Assembly (NCBI GenBank): GCA_003488525.1
Contig: DNLG01000076.1
Location: 2,779 to 10,824, forward strand
DNA length: 8,046 nucleotides
Reading direction: 5' to 3'
Source of the DNA: Bacteroidota bacterium
GTDB lineage: Bacteria > Bacteroidota > Ignavibacteria > Kapaibacteriales > Kapaibacteriaceae
The notes beneath the pieces were generated by a model. That model had not been told where the DNA came from, ran no database searches, and saw only the letters and a list, made by a program, of their open reading frames with translations. The position numbers were made by a program, and so were the translations under genes. Positions 1 to 6,464 of the stretch are shown piece after piece. Within the stretch, counting starts at the first letter, position 1; each line of letters starts with the position of its first letter.

Positions 1-16
1 AATTTACGGCATTTCA

Positions 17-41
17 ACGGCGCACGGCCATGCGGCGCCGT
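17..41. repeat. 7-bp inverted repeat just upstream of the -7 promoter element
   Basis: The arms ACGGCGC (17-23) and GCGCCGT (35-41) are perfect inverted complements around an 11-nt loop. The last base of the right arm is the first T of the TATCTTTG promoter element. It could be the terminator stem of a gene left of the window, although only a broken T-rich stretch follows it, or an operator over the promoter, or chance in GC-rich DNA. The repeat is directly visible; its role is not. Confidence 0.4.
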
Positions 42-48
42 ATCTTTG
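41..48 (+). promoter_or_regulatory. Bacteroidota-type -7 promoter element of the RNA methyltransferase gene
   Basis: TATCTTTG matches the TAnnTTTG consensus of Bacteroidota primary-sigma promoters exactly. Four bases separate it from the ATG at 53. Since transcription normally starts several bases after this element, the transcript would begin at or next to the start codon. I see no clear TTTG at the expected -33 position, so the call rests on the -7 match and its placement. Confidence 0.55.
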
Positions 49-52
49 TCCA

Positions 53-1336
53 ATGGCAACCTTCGAATCATGCGTGCGTCAGGCAGCGCAATCCCTTAAG
101 GTCGAACTCGGAGGTGGAGTAGAGCCCCTTGCCGGCCTCGAATACTCTGTCGAGCACCGGATCAAGTCCCAGGCATGGAAAGACTTCATTGACGATGTCC
201 GCACCGGCTCGGCGGTGATCGACGCGCCCGTTCGGGCTCCGATGCCGCGCGGCTATCGCACAACCTCGCGCAGACGACTAGGCGTGTGGGACGGCAAGGT
301 GCTTTTGACGCACGGCGACGGAACGCCCTCGCGTGAGCCCAGTACTCTCGAACCCGACAGGCATGGATCGATCTATGCCCGTCTGGAGACGCTTCTGGCT
401 CGTCAACACAGCAGTATTGTCGAGGCCGTAAGCCATGTGATCCTGCGCGGAACCTATGACGAGCACGTGCTTATCGTAAACGTCCGCGAGCTCGATGCGC
501 GCATAGTGCGCACCGTGCGCAAGGTCTGCGACACGCTCTGCGAGGAGTTTCCCGCGATCCAGCACGTTTGGATCTACCACGATCCGAAGGGCTCTCGGTA
601 TTACCTCGACATTGAACGTCCCGCCACCGGCGTCGGATCAAAGAAACTCCGAGGCGCTGCGGCGTGGAAGCAAGACGTGGGCGCGGTGACCTATCAGGTG
701 GGCGTGTTCTCCTTCTCGCAGATCAATCTGGCCATGTTGCCCGATTTAGTCCGCACGGTGGCGGCTCATGCCCAGGCCCGGCCAGAGGATGTGCTGTTCG
801 ATCTCTACAGCGGCTATGGACTGTTCGGAGCTGCCATGGGCGGCAGCGTACGACACGTGGTCACGTGTGATGCCGACGCCTCAACAGTGGACAATGCCCG
901 GTACAACGTTCGGCGCACAGGAGGGCACGTCAGTGCCGTTCAGCAGATCTTCAGTGAGCCGCAGGATGTCGGACGTCTTGGGCGTAAGCTCGACAAATCC
1001 GTACCACGACAGCTGGTGGACGCACCGCGCCTGATGGTGCTCGATCCGCCGCGTTCGGCAACGCCCCCTGGCATGATCCGCGAACTTGCCCGCATGCTCG
1101 AGCCACGTCGCGTGGTGGAGATCTTTTGCGGCCCGGAGGAGATCCCACGCAGTCTGCGTGAATGGCGTGCTGCCGGCTATGAGCCGGAGCGCGTTACGCC
1201 GCTTGATCTCTTTCCCGGTACGATGGGGCTGGAGGTTGTGGTATCTCTGACGCCGGCAACCGAAGCCGAAGTCAGGCGTGACGCTCCCGCGCCCAGGAGA
1301 ACACCTCGAGGTAGTGGCGGGCCGCGACGCCGATAG
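53..1336 (+). CDS. TrmA/RumA-family RNA (uracil-C5) methyltransferase-like protein
   Basis: This 427-residue protein belongs to the SAM-dependent RNA m5U methyltransferase family (COG2265), which methylates C5 of uridine in tRNA or 23S rRNA. The Rossmann SAM-binding loop is DLYSGYGLFG from residue 250, preceded by a FSFSQINLAML segment matching the family's F-Q-N motif. The DPPR motif is at 331-334. Cys359 in EIFCGPEEIPRSL sits where the nucleophile is (family SCNPxTLxRDL), and Glu394 in LFPGTMGLE sits where the general base is. There is no TRAM domain, and the CxxxxxCxxC iron-sulfur cluster of RlmD is absent; only Cys7 lies near the N-terminus. The last 21 residues are rich in Arg and Pro and lie over the end of convergent glgA. 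The start at 53 is the first ATG after the promoter. Which RNA and position is modified cannot be told from sequence. Confidence 0.85.
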   Translation: MATFESCVRQAAQSLKVELGGGVEPLAGLEYSVEHRIKSQAWKDFIDDVRTGSAVIDAPVRAPMPRGYRTTSRRRLGVWDGKVLLTHGDGTPSREPSTLEPDRHGSIYARLETLLARQHSSIVEAVSHVILRGTYDEHVLIVNVRELDARIVRTVRKVCDTLCEEFPAIQHVWIYHDPKGSRYYLDIERPATGVGSKKLRGAAAWKQDVGAVTYQVGVFSFSQINLAMLPDLVRTVAAHAQARPEDVLFDLYSGYGLFGAAMGGSVRHVVTCDADASTVDNARYNVRRTGGHVSAVQQIFSEPQDVGRLGRKLDKSVPRQLVDAPRLMVLDPPRSATPPGMIRELARMLEPRRVVEIFCGPEEIPRSLREWRAAGYEPERVTPLDLFPGTMGLEVVVSLTPATEAEVRRDAPAPRRTPRGSGGPRRR

Positions 1337-2744
1337 AGTTGTCCTGCTGCATGGCATTGGTACGAACCTGCGTCCAATGCGGCTCGTCATTGTAAAGGCC
1401 CAGAGCATGGTCGAGCGCGTAGGCCACGGCCGACTCGTCGTAGTCATGGAACCGAACGCCGGTGCCCTGCAGGGTGGAGCGCTCATAGTGCGTTACCGTA
1501 TCGGCAAGCCCGCCGATCGACCTGACGACGGGAACCGTTCCGTAGGCCATGGCATACATCTGCGTCAGTCCGCACGGCTCAAACTGTGAAGGCATGAGAT
1601 ACAGGTCCGCCCCGGCCTGAATGCGGTGGCTTAGCGGCTCGTTGTAGCCTTTGACAAATCGCACGTGTTCCGGGAAGCGTTCCTCGGCACGAAGGAAAAA
1701 GTCTTCGTATTCGCGCATTCCGCTACCGAGAATGATCAGCCGCGCACGGCGCTGCTCGAGGATGTCCCAGACGGCCCGCATCATGATGGGAATGCCTTTC
1801 TGCTCGGTCAGGCGGCTTACCATGCCGATGACTGGCAGGTCTGCCGCCTCGGCGCCCGAGGGCAGCCTGGCCTCACGCAGCAGGGCACGCTTGTTGACCG
1901 CTTTTTTTGCCAGCGTGCGCACGTCGAACGGCACCGCAGTGTGGACGTCGCTCGTTGGATTCCAGATGGACGTGTCAATACCGTTGAGCACCCCGACCAG
2001 ATCGGCAGCGCGTTTCTGCAACGCCCCCTGCAGTCCCATCCCCTCATTGGTCCAGCGGATCTCCTGACTGTAGGTGGGGCTGACGGTGGTGACCTTGTCG
2101 GCAAACATGATGCCGGCCTTCATGGCGTTGAACGACCCATGATGCTCGTACCAGCTTTGCGGATAGAACTCCGACGGCGGAAAGCCGCCGAACTCCATCG
2201 CCCGCACCGGGTCATACATGCCCTGGAAGGCCATGTTGTGGATCGTGAACACACCGGCCGTATGGGCATAGAACGGGTCATGCCGGTACTGCGTTGCCAG
2301 CATTGGCATGCAGGGGGCGGTGTGGTAGTCGTGCGCATGGATCACATCGGGCTGGAAGCCAAGAGCCTTCGCTGTTTCAATGGCGGCCCGACAGAAGAAG
2401 AGGTAGCGGCGATCGTTATCCTCGAATCCATCGTGATAGCCGTAAATACCTTTTCTGTCAAAGTATTCCGATGATCTTAGGAAGTAGACTGGGACAGACG
2501 TGTCCGGCAAGAAGCCTTTCCAGACTTCCGCGTACTCGGTCCAGTATCCTACGGGGACGCTCACGACATGGCTGGTCTTGACGATCCCGTAGTGCTCGAC
2601 GTCGATCGTACCGTAGAGCGGCAGCATGACGGCTACGTCATGACCTTCTTCAGACCATGCCCTGGGCAGGGCACCGGTCATGTCGGCCAGCCCTCCAACC
2701 TTGGCGAAGGGGGCGACTTCAGCTGCGACGACGAGAATGTTCAT
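1272..2744 (-). CDS. glgA: Glycogen (starch) synthase, ADP-glucose type
   Basis: This GT5-family enzyme transfers glucose from ADP-glucose to the non-reducing end of an alpha-1,4-glucan in the cytoplasm. The 490 residues match the usual length of about 480. Residues 1-20 carry the substrate-binding K15-V-G-G-L motif. The N-terminal domain contains HAHDYHTAP, and the C-terminal domain contains SRLTEQKG with the phosphate-binding Arg and Lys. FEPCGLTQMYAMAYG (from residue 388, Glu389) is the catalytic-loop region, followed by SIGGLADTV. The start at 2744 was chosen because MNILVVAAEVAPFAKVGGL matches the family N-terminus and its ATG forms an ATGA overlap with the ispE stop; an alternative ATG 33 bp upstream would add 11 atypical residues. 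It is probably translationally coupled to ispE. The other end overlaps the convergent methyltransferase gene by 65 bp. An A7 run encodes the Lys pair near residue 280. Confidence 0.96.
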   Translation of the reverse strand: MNILVVAAEVAPFAKVGGLADMTGALPRAWSEEGHDVAVMLPLYGTIDVEHYGIVKTSHVVSVPVGYWTEYAEVWKGFLPDTSVPVYFLRSSEYFDRKGIYGYHDGFEDNDRRYLFFCRAAIETAKALGFQPDVIHAHDYHTAPCMPMLATQYRHDPFYAHTAGVFTIHNMAFQGMYDPVRAMEFGGFPPSEFYPQSWYEHHGSFNAMKAGIMFADKVTTVSPTYSQEIRWTNEGMGLQGALQKRAADLVGVLNGIDTSIWNPTSDVHTAVPFDVRTLAKKAVNKRALLREARLPSGAEAADLPVIGMVSRLTEQKGIPIMMRAVWDILEQRRARLIILGSGMREYEDFFLRAEERFPEHVRFVKGYNEPLSHRIQAGADLYLMPSQFEPCGLTQMYAMAYGTVPVVRSIGGLADTVTHYERSTLQGTGVRFHDYDESAVAYALDHALGLYNDEPHWTQVRTNAMQQDNSIGVAARHYLEVFSWARERHA

Positions 2745-3619
2745 GTGAGGCGAAATGATGCCGTAACGGGAGCGCAAATATAGGTCTGAAGGTCGGCCAG
2801 CGCTTCGGCTGCTTCTGCGGCCTTTGTTGCATCATCGAACAGTCCGTAGAGGCTCGACCCGCTGCCGCTCATGGAAGCAAAGGCGGCGCCGGCATCCGAC
2901 AAGCGCTGCTTAATGTCGGCCAATACCGGGTACTGTGGAAAAACTGCCCGTTCAAAGTCATTCTCAAACAGAGTGGCGTTAATGCTTTTATTATCAATGG
3001 CATGGATGAGTTTTCCACGCAAACCAGGGGACGGTTGTGCAGATGTTATCCCCAATGTGGAATATGCCAGAGCCGTGTTCACGTGGATGCCCGGGCAGAC
3101 CACCAGAATGGTCCACGGCAGAGGCACGTCGATCGGTGTGACGAGTTCGCCCCTACCGGTAACCAGTGCCACTCCCGAATGGAGGAAGAACGGCACATCC
3201 GAGCCGCAGGCAGCGGCCAGGGGTTCGAGAAGTTGCCGCGTTTGGTCCGACATAGGGCGGCCATTCAGGTGTGCCATGGCCAGCAACGTGGCGGCGGCAT
3301 CGCCTGAGCCCCCTCCCAGACCGGCACCGGTCGGGATGCGCTTGTTGACGGTTATCTTTGCGCCGCATCGGTCATTCGGGAAGCGCTCCGCGTACAGGCA
3401 GGCGGCCCGGTGAACGATGTTCTGTTCGGGTTCCTGGGTAACCGATGGGTAACATTCGACGGTCAAATCATCGCTAGCCGTCACCGTGATGGTATCACCC
3501 AGGTTGATGGCGACAAAGATGGACTCGATGTCGTGGAAACCATCGGGACGTCGACCAAGCACCCGCAGGCCGAGGTTGATCTTACTGTTGGTGGTAACTG
3601 TAAACGGAGGAACGTGCAT
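2741..3619 (-). CDS. ispE: 4-diphosphocytidyl-2-C-methyl-D-erythritol kinase (MEP pathway)
   Basis: IspE phosphorylates the 2-hydroxyl of CDP-methylerythritol with ATP, the fourth step of the non-mevalonate route to IPP and DMAPP. From the ATG at 3619 the protein has 292 residues, close to E. coli IspE (283). Visible are the N-terminal K13-INLGL-RVLGRRPDGFHDIE motif with the substrate-binding Lys and His, the GHMP-kinase ATP loop PTGAGLGGGSGDAA at 96-109, catalytic Asp141 in GSDVPFFL, and the C-terminal SMSGSGSSLYGLF glycine loop. The ATP loop has Gly106 where the family usually has a second Ser. A GTG at 3640 would add seven residues, but the ATG fits the family better. This ATG and the ATG of the divergent gene share CATG at 3617-3620. 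The stop overlaps the glgA start by 4 bp, so the two form an operon. The metabolic link to glycogen synthesis is not obvious. Confidence 0.95.
   Translation of the reverse strand: MHVPPFTVTTNSKINLGLRVLGRRPDGFHDIESIFVAINLGDTITVTASDDLTVECYPSVTQEPEQNIVHRAACLYAERFPNDRCGAKITVNKRIPTGAGLGGGSGDAAATLLAMAHLNGRPMSDQTRQLLEPLAAACGSDVPFFLHSGVALVTGRGELVTPIDVPLPWTILVVCPGIHVNTALAYSTLGITSAQPSPGLRGKLIHAIDNKSINATLFENDFERAVFPQYPVLADIKQRLSDAGAAFASMSGSGSSLYGLFDDATKAAEAAEALADLQTYICAPVTASFRLT
3583..3590 (+). promoter_or_regulatory. Possible -7 element for the polyprenol kinase-like gene
   Basis: TACTGTTG matches TAnnTTTG with one mismatch. It lies inside the 5' part of ispE on the opposite strand. Transcription starting several bases downstream would leave a leader of roughly 20 nt containing the Shine-Dalgarno site at 3606-3610. 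The spacing is suitable, but a one-mismatch motif is common by chance. Confidence 0.25.
3606..3610 (+). promoter_or_regulatory. Strong Shine-Dalgarno site that fixes the start at 3618
   Basis: GGAGG, seven bases before the ATG at 3618, is the clearest ribosome binding site in the window. It decides against the in-frame upstream ATG at 3486, which would add 44 residues encoded antisense to ispE and unlike the family N-terminus. The site itself lies within the ispE coding sequence on the other strand. Confidence 0.75.
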
Positions 3620-4271
3620 GTCGGGACAAATATCGTACACAAGTGAGCTAGCCCGGAAGGGTATTCACTTGTCGTCGCTTTGGATCCCGGCTATGTACCT
3701 GCACGTTCAGCATGGTACGGCCATCGGCATTCTGCTGGCTCTTACGGTGGCGTCGCTGGTTGTCGACCTGCTCATGCACGTGCACGAACCGACGCGGACG
3801 TTCATGATGAGGTACTTCGGAGGTATGCTTCGTCCGCATGAGACCACATCCGAACGCATACACCTTACCGGAGCTTCGTGGGTTCTGATCGCCGCCCTGC
3901 TCACGTTCGCCGTCTTCCCGAAGATCATCAGCGTAACGGCCTTCACGATCCTGAACGTCAGCGACAGCTTCGCAGCCCTGATCGGGCGTCGCTTCGGCAA
4001 ACGACAGTTCTTTGATAAGTCCCTCGTGGGCTCCGTGGCATTCATGTCCTCGGCCTCGGCGATCGTGGTGTTCTACGGCTGGCTCTTTGGCGCGTCGGAC
4101 ACCTATTTCGTCGGAGGCATTGCGGCCAGCATCGTCACGGCGGTTGTCGAGGCAAGCTCCACGCGGCTGAAGGTCGACGATAATCTCTCCATCCCATTTA
4201 GTTTTGGCCTCACCATGATGGCTCTTCATCTGGTCCTCCAGACGTTCGGGTATCGTTCTTTCTTGAATTAA
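3618..4271 (+). CDS. Dolichol/phytol kinase-family integral membrane protein (SEC59/VTE5, COG0170)
   Basis: This 217-residue protein is almost entirely hydrophobic segments joined by short charged loops, consistent with roughly five to seven membrane helices. It carries the family signatures: E10-L-A-R13-K14-G-I-H17 at the N-terminus; SDSFAALIGRRFGKR at 115-129, with Asp116 and a Gly-rich/basic loop followed by DKSLVGS; and E178 with VDDNLSIPF (Asp187-Asn189) near the C-terminus. The family comprises CTP-dependent kinases of lipid alcohols (dolichol, phytol, farnesol, diacylglycerol). The bacterial substrate here is unknown; an isoprenoid alcohol is a reasonable inference from the back-to-back ispE gene. 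The start at 3618 is fixed by GGAGG at 3606-3610. A small membrane-protein gene follows after 7 bp and is probably cotranscribed. A phosphatidate cytidylyltransferase-like role is the main alternative. Confidence 0.8.
   Translation: MSGQISYTSELARKGIHLSSLWIPAMYLHVQHGTAIGILLALTVASLVVDLLMHVHEPTRTFMMRYFGGMLRPHETTSERIHLTGASWVLIAALLTFAVFPKIISVTAFTILNVSDSFAALIGRRFGKRQFFDKSLVGSVAFMSSASAIVVFYGWLFGASDTYFVGGIAASIVTAVVEASSTRLKVDDNLSIPFSFGLTMMALHLVLQTFGYRSFLN
3627..3634 (-). promoter_or_regulatory. Possible -7 element for ispE-glgA
   Basis: On the minus strand the sequence reads GATATTTG, matching TAnnTTTG at five of six fixed positions. Seven bases separate it from the ATG at 3619, which would give an almost leaderless transcript, as proposed for the gene at 53. 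No other upstream candidate is better. The mismatch at the first T and the lack of a clear -33 element keep this tentative. Confidence 0.3.
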
Positions 4272-4278
4272 GCTACGA

Positions 4279-4785
4279 ATGAGCAAAAGCACCAAGATCT
4301 TCGTTGCCATCCTGCTGACCTGCTCGGTCGGCCTGGCCGTTGCCTATGTCGTCTACCGGTACTCGTATGCCGTGAGTTTCTACGAGGTCACCGATATGAT
4401 CCGTGAGCAGCGAAGGGGCGAGCAGACATCCGTGTACTTCATCCGCGTGGCCGACTATGATTCGCTCAGCGTGCGCGGGGTGGCCGAAGATGTGACGCGC
4501 AAGACGCTGGACTCCAACGTGCTCGATCAGACGGCGACCCGCAGGTTTCTCTATCACGTCTACGCTACGAGCGATACGTCGGAGCTGACGCAAGACATGC
4601 TCGATGAGCTGGCGTATACCAATCCCGGCATCGAGGACCCGGCTACAAAGCTTCGGGTGGTGCGCAACGGCTGGATGATCCAGTATATGTTCGCTGCAAA
4701 CCGTCTCCAGCCCCGCGAGTTCAGCATGAAGCGGACGTATTTCTTCATCCCCAAGACGGGGATCAACGCCCGAGACATTCAGTAG
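4279..4785 (+). CDS. Hypothetical single-pass membrane protein
   Basis: I do not recognise this 168-residue protein. It begins with a short basic stretch (MSKSTK) followed by a hydrophobic segment at about residues 7-25. This suggests an N-terminal anchor with the remaining 140 or so residues outside the cytoplasmic membrane, though a signal peptide is also possible. The rest is soluble, mixed alpha/beta-like sequence rich in charged residues, with no motif I can assign. The only cysteine (Cys15) lies inside the hydrophobic segment; LLTC resembles a lipobox poorly because the -1 residue is Thr and hydrophobic sequence continues after it. The gene starts 7 bp after the polyprenol kinase-like stop and so probably shares its transcript. 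Base composition and codon use look like the neighbours, and the continuous frame and operon spacing argue that it is real. Confidence 0.75.
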   Translation: MSKSTKIFVAILLTCSVGLAVAYVVYRYSYAVSFYEVTDMIREQRRGEQTSVYFIRVADYDSLSVRGVAEDVTRKTLDSNVLDQTATRRFLYHVYATSDTSELTQDMLDELAYTNPGIEDPATKLRVVRNGWMIQYMFAANRLQPREFSMKRTYFFIPKTGINARDIQ

Positions 4786-4790
4786 GGAAG

Positions 4791-4804
4791 AACCTCGGAA
4801 GGTT
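4791..4804. repeat. Short inverted repeat between two convergent genes
   Basis: AACCT (4791-4795) and AGGTT (4800-4804) form a 5-bp stem with a 4-nt loop in the 18-bp gap between the convergent stops. The position suits a bidirectional terminator, but the stem is short and AT-containing and no T tract follows on either strand, so the role is doubtful. Confidence 0.2.
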
Positions 4805-6420
4805 CAGCGCCACTGCGCGTCCTTCCACTGGGCAAACAGGTGCTTGACGCTATTGCGTTGGTACTTTCCGGTAGACGTCACAGGCAGCGCCTCTGTAAAG
4901 ATCACCACCTTCGGGCGTTTTGACGCGGGCAGGTGTTCGGCGCAGAAGTTCAGTATCTGCTCCTGACGTACCGAATCGTCCGTGCGGATAACAAGAGCAC
5001 CGACCTCTTCTCCGTACATGTTGTTTTCAAAGCCCACACAGATGCCTGCCTTTACGCCGGGTGCACGGTTGATGACCTCGTCGATCTCCAGCGGGGCAAG
5101 GTTGACGCCCCCTCGAATGATCAGCTCCTTGAGCCGTCCGGTGATGAAATAGAAATGTCGTCCCTGCCGATCGGCAATGCGGAAACCCTCATCTCCGGAG
5201 CGGAACCAGCCGAAGGCGAACGCCTCGGCATTGGCCTTTTCGTTCTTGTCGTACCCGAGCATGACGTTGCGTCCGCGGATGACGATCTCACCACGCTCTC
5301 CGTCCGGTACGTCATCTCCCGCAGCGTCGTGAATCGCCATCTCGTTGCATGGGATGGCCACGCCGATCGACGGGAACCCATAATCCTGCATCCAGTGGCG
5401 GTGCTCTTCATCGGATAGATCCACCGGCAGAAAACAGGAATAGCAGGTGGTCTCCGACAGGCCGTAGCCATGCAGAACGCGAATGCCGTAGGCCGACTCA
5501 AACCGGTCGGCAAGTTCGCATGTCAGCGGGCCGGCCCCGCAGATGATGTGCCGGAGTCCAGCGTCTCGAGCGCCCGCGGCATCGGCCCCGGCCTCGAGAA
5601 GAAAGGCCAGCAGTGTGGGTACGACGCTCACAATGCCCACCTGCTCGGCTGCGATGGTCGAGAAGAAGGTCTTCGGTGAGAATTTCCGGTGAAGGACGAC
5701 CGAGGAACCGGCGATGAACGGCGTGACGTGTGTGACGATAGTTCCGTTGACGTGGTGGACCGGCAGGACGCACATCATTCGTGTGTCGGGCGTGATCCCA
5801 TGCCAGTCGGTGATATCCTGCCCGTCGGCAAACAGATTGCGCTGCACCAGCACGACACCTTTCGGATTCCCGGTCGTGCCACTGGTATACACCAGCAGGC
5901 ACTCCTGCTCGAGCATGTCATCGTCGGCTTCCGGATAGTCAAGAGGCTCGCATCCCCGCACGGCGGCATAAAACTGCGGATCGGCACTGTCGGAATCCAT
6001 ATCGATCAGCGGCAGGGCAGCCCCCTGCAGAGCCATCCCAATGCGCTCGGCGTAACAACTGCGACAGAGCACCAGTGAGGCATCGCAATTGGTAAGGATG
6101 TAGGCCAGACGCTGGTCGTCCTCGGTCATGTTCAGCGGTACGGCGCAGGCCCCCAACAGCCAGCAGGCAAAGTATCCAAGGATCGTATCGGGGTGGTTGT
6201 GCGAGGCGATCACCACGCGCGAACCGCGGCCGGCGCCGTGCTGCTGAAGTAGTCGTGCAAGACGTCTTGACACATCGATAAAGACGCTGTACGACCAGTT
6301 CATGCGCGAACCATCCTCGCCGTAGTAGATCAGCCATGGCTTTTCACCATAGGTCGCGTCGTTCTGCTGCATAAGGCATCCCCAGCTGCGATGGGGATGC
6401 ATTGCTTGGTCGATCATCAT
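4804..6420 (-). CDS. Class I AMP-forming acyl-CoA synthetase/ligase-like enzyme
   Basis: This adenylate-forming enzyme (538 residues from 6420) would activate a carboxylic acid with ATP to an acyl-AMP and pass it to CoA or another thiol. All core motifs are present: P-loop [11 protein letters not shown] at 178-188, GYGLSET at 318-324, WFRSGDEG (A7, Asp), the hinge and A8 region [13 protein letters not shown] from residue 428, and the catalytic Lys519 in TSTGKYQRN. Overall length and order fit medium- or long-chain acyl-CoA synthetases, but acid specificity cannot be read from sequence. Starts at 6420 (MMIDQ), 6402 and 6372 are all possible; [21 protein letters not shown] matches the family N-terminus, so a start at or upstream of 6402 is favoured. 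No Shine-Dalgarno site supports 6420. The gene stands alone, with convergent and divergent neighbours. A 9-bp inverted repeat covers codons 7-15. Confidence 0.88.
   Translation of the reverse strand: MMIDQAMHPHRSWGCLMQQNDATYGEKPWLIYYGEDGSRMNWSYSVFIDVSRRLARLLQQHGAGRGSRVVIASHNHPDTILGYFACWLLGACAVPLNMTEDDQRLAYILTNCDASLVLCRSCYAERIGMALQGAALPLIDMDSDSADPQFYAAVRGCEPLDYPEADDDMLEQECLLVYTSGTTGNPKGVVLVQRNLFADGQDITDWHGITPDTRMMCVLPVHHVNGTIVTHVTPFIAGSSVVLHRKFSPKTFFSTIAAEQVGIVSVVPTLLAFLLEAGADAAGARDAGLRHIICGAGPLTCELADRFESAYGIRVLHGYGLSETTCYSCFLPVDLSDEEHRHWMQDYGFPSIGVAIPCNEMAIHDAAGDDVPDGERGEIVIRGRNVMLGYDKNEKANAEAFAFGWFRSGDEGFRIADRQGRHFYFITGRLKELIIRGGVNLAPLEIDEVINRAPGVKAGICVGFENNMYGEEVGALVIRTDDSVRQEQILNFCAEHLPASKRPKVVIFTEALPVTSTGKYQRNSVKHLFAQWKDAQWR
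6376..6400. repeat. Perfect 9-bp inverted repeat at the 5' end of the acyl-CoA synthetase gene
   Basis: GCATCCCCA (6376-6384) and TGGGGATGC (6392-6400) are exact inverted complements with a 7-nt loop. As RNA on the minus strand this would be a stable hairpin covering codons 7-15 if translation starts at 6420, or sitting at the start codon if it starts at 6402 or 6372. It could equally be an operator for a dimeric regulator near the divergent promoters. No T tract follows on either strand, so a terminator is unlikely. Confidence 0.5.
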
Positions 6421-6464
6421 GTGCTCAATGTTGGTGTCAGCCCTGTGGCCCAGCGGTCGCACCG

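Noticed and set aside
881..1486. 201-residue minus-strand open frame across the methyltransferase and glgA ends
   Set aside because: It is antisense to two well-supported genes, has low-complexity Arg/Ser/Thr-rich content and no recognisable motif; typical of GC-rich antisense frames.
1665..2474. 269-residue plus-strand open frame antisense to glgA
   Set aside because: It mirrors the highly conserved glgA frame, has no family resemblance and no start signal.
3353..3360. Exact TATCTTTG on the plus strand inside ispE, a possible antisense promoter
   Set aside because: It encodes conserved IspE residues (AKITV) on the other strand, has no matching -33 element and no gene start nearby. It shows that the 8-mer alone also occurs by chance.
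3486..3617. 44-codon upstream extension of the polyprenol kinase-like gene
   Set aside because: It is antisense to ispE, its composition is unlike the family N-terminus, and GGAGG at 3606-3610 fixes the start at 3618.
3648..4310. 220-residue minus-strand open frame opposite the polyprenol kinase-like gene
   Set aside because: Its charged, Arg/His/Glu-rich sequence is what antisense of a hydrophobic membrane protein yields, and the plus-strand gene has family motifs and a strong ribosome binding site.
4315..4326. Possible lipobox (LLTC) making the 4279-4785 product a lipoprotein
   Set aside because: Thr at -1 is unfavourable, the preceding hydrophobic stretch is short, and hydrophobic sequence continues past the Cys, which fits a membrane anchor better.
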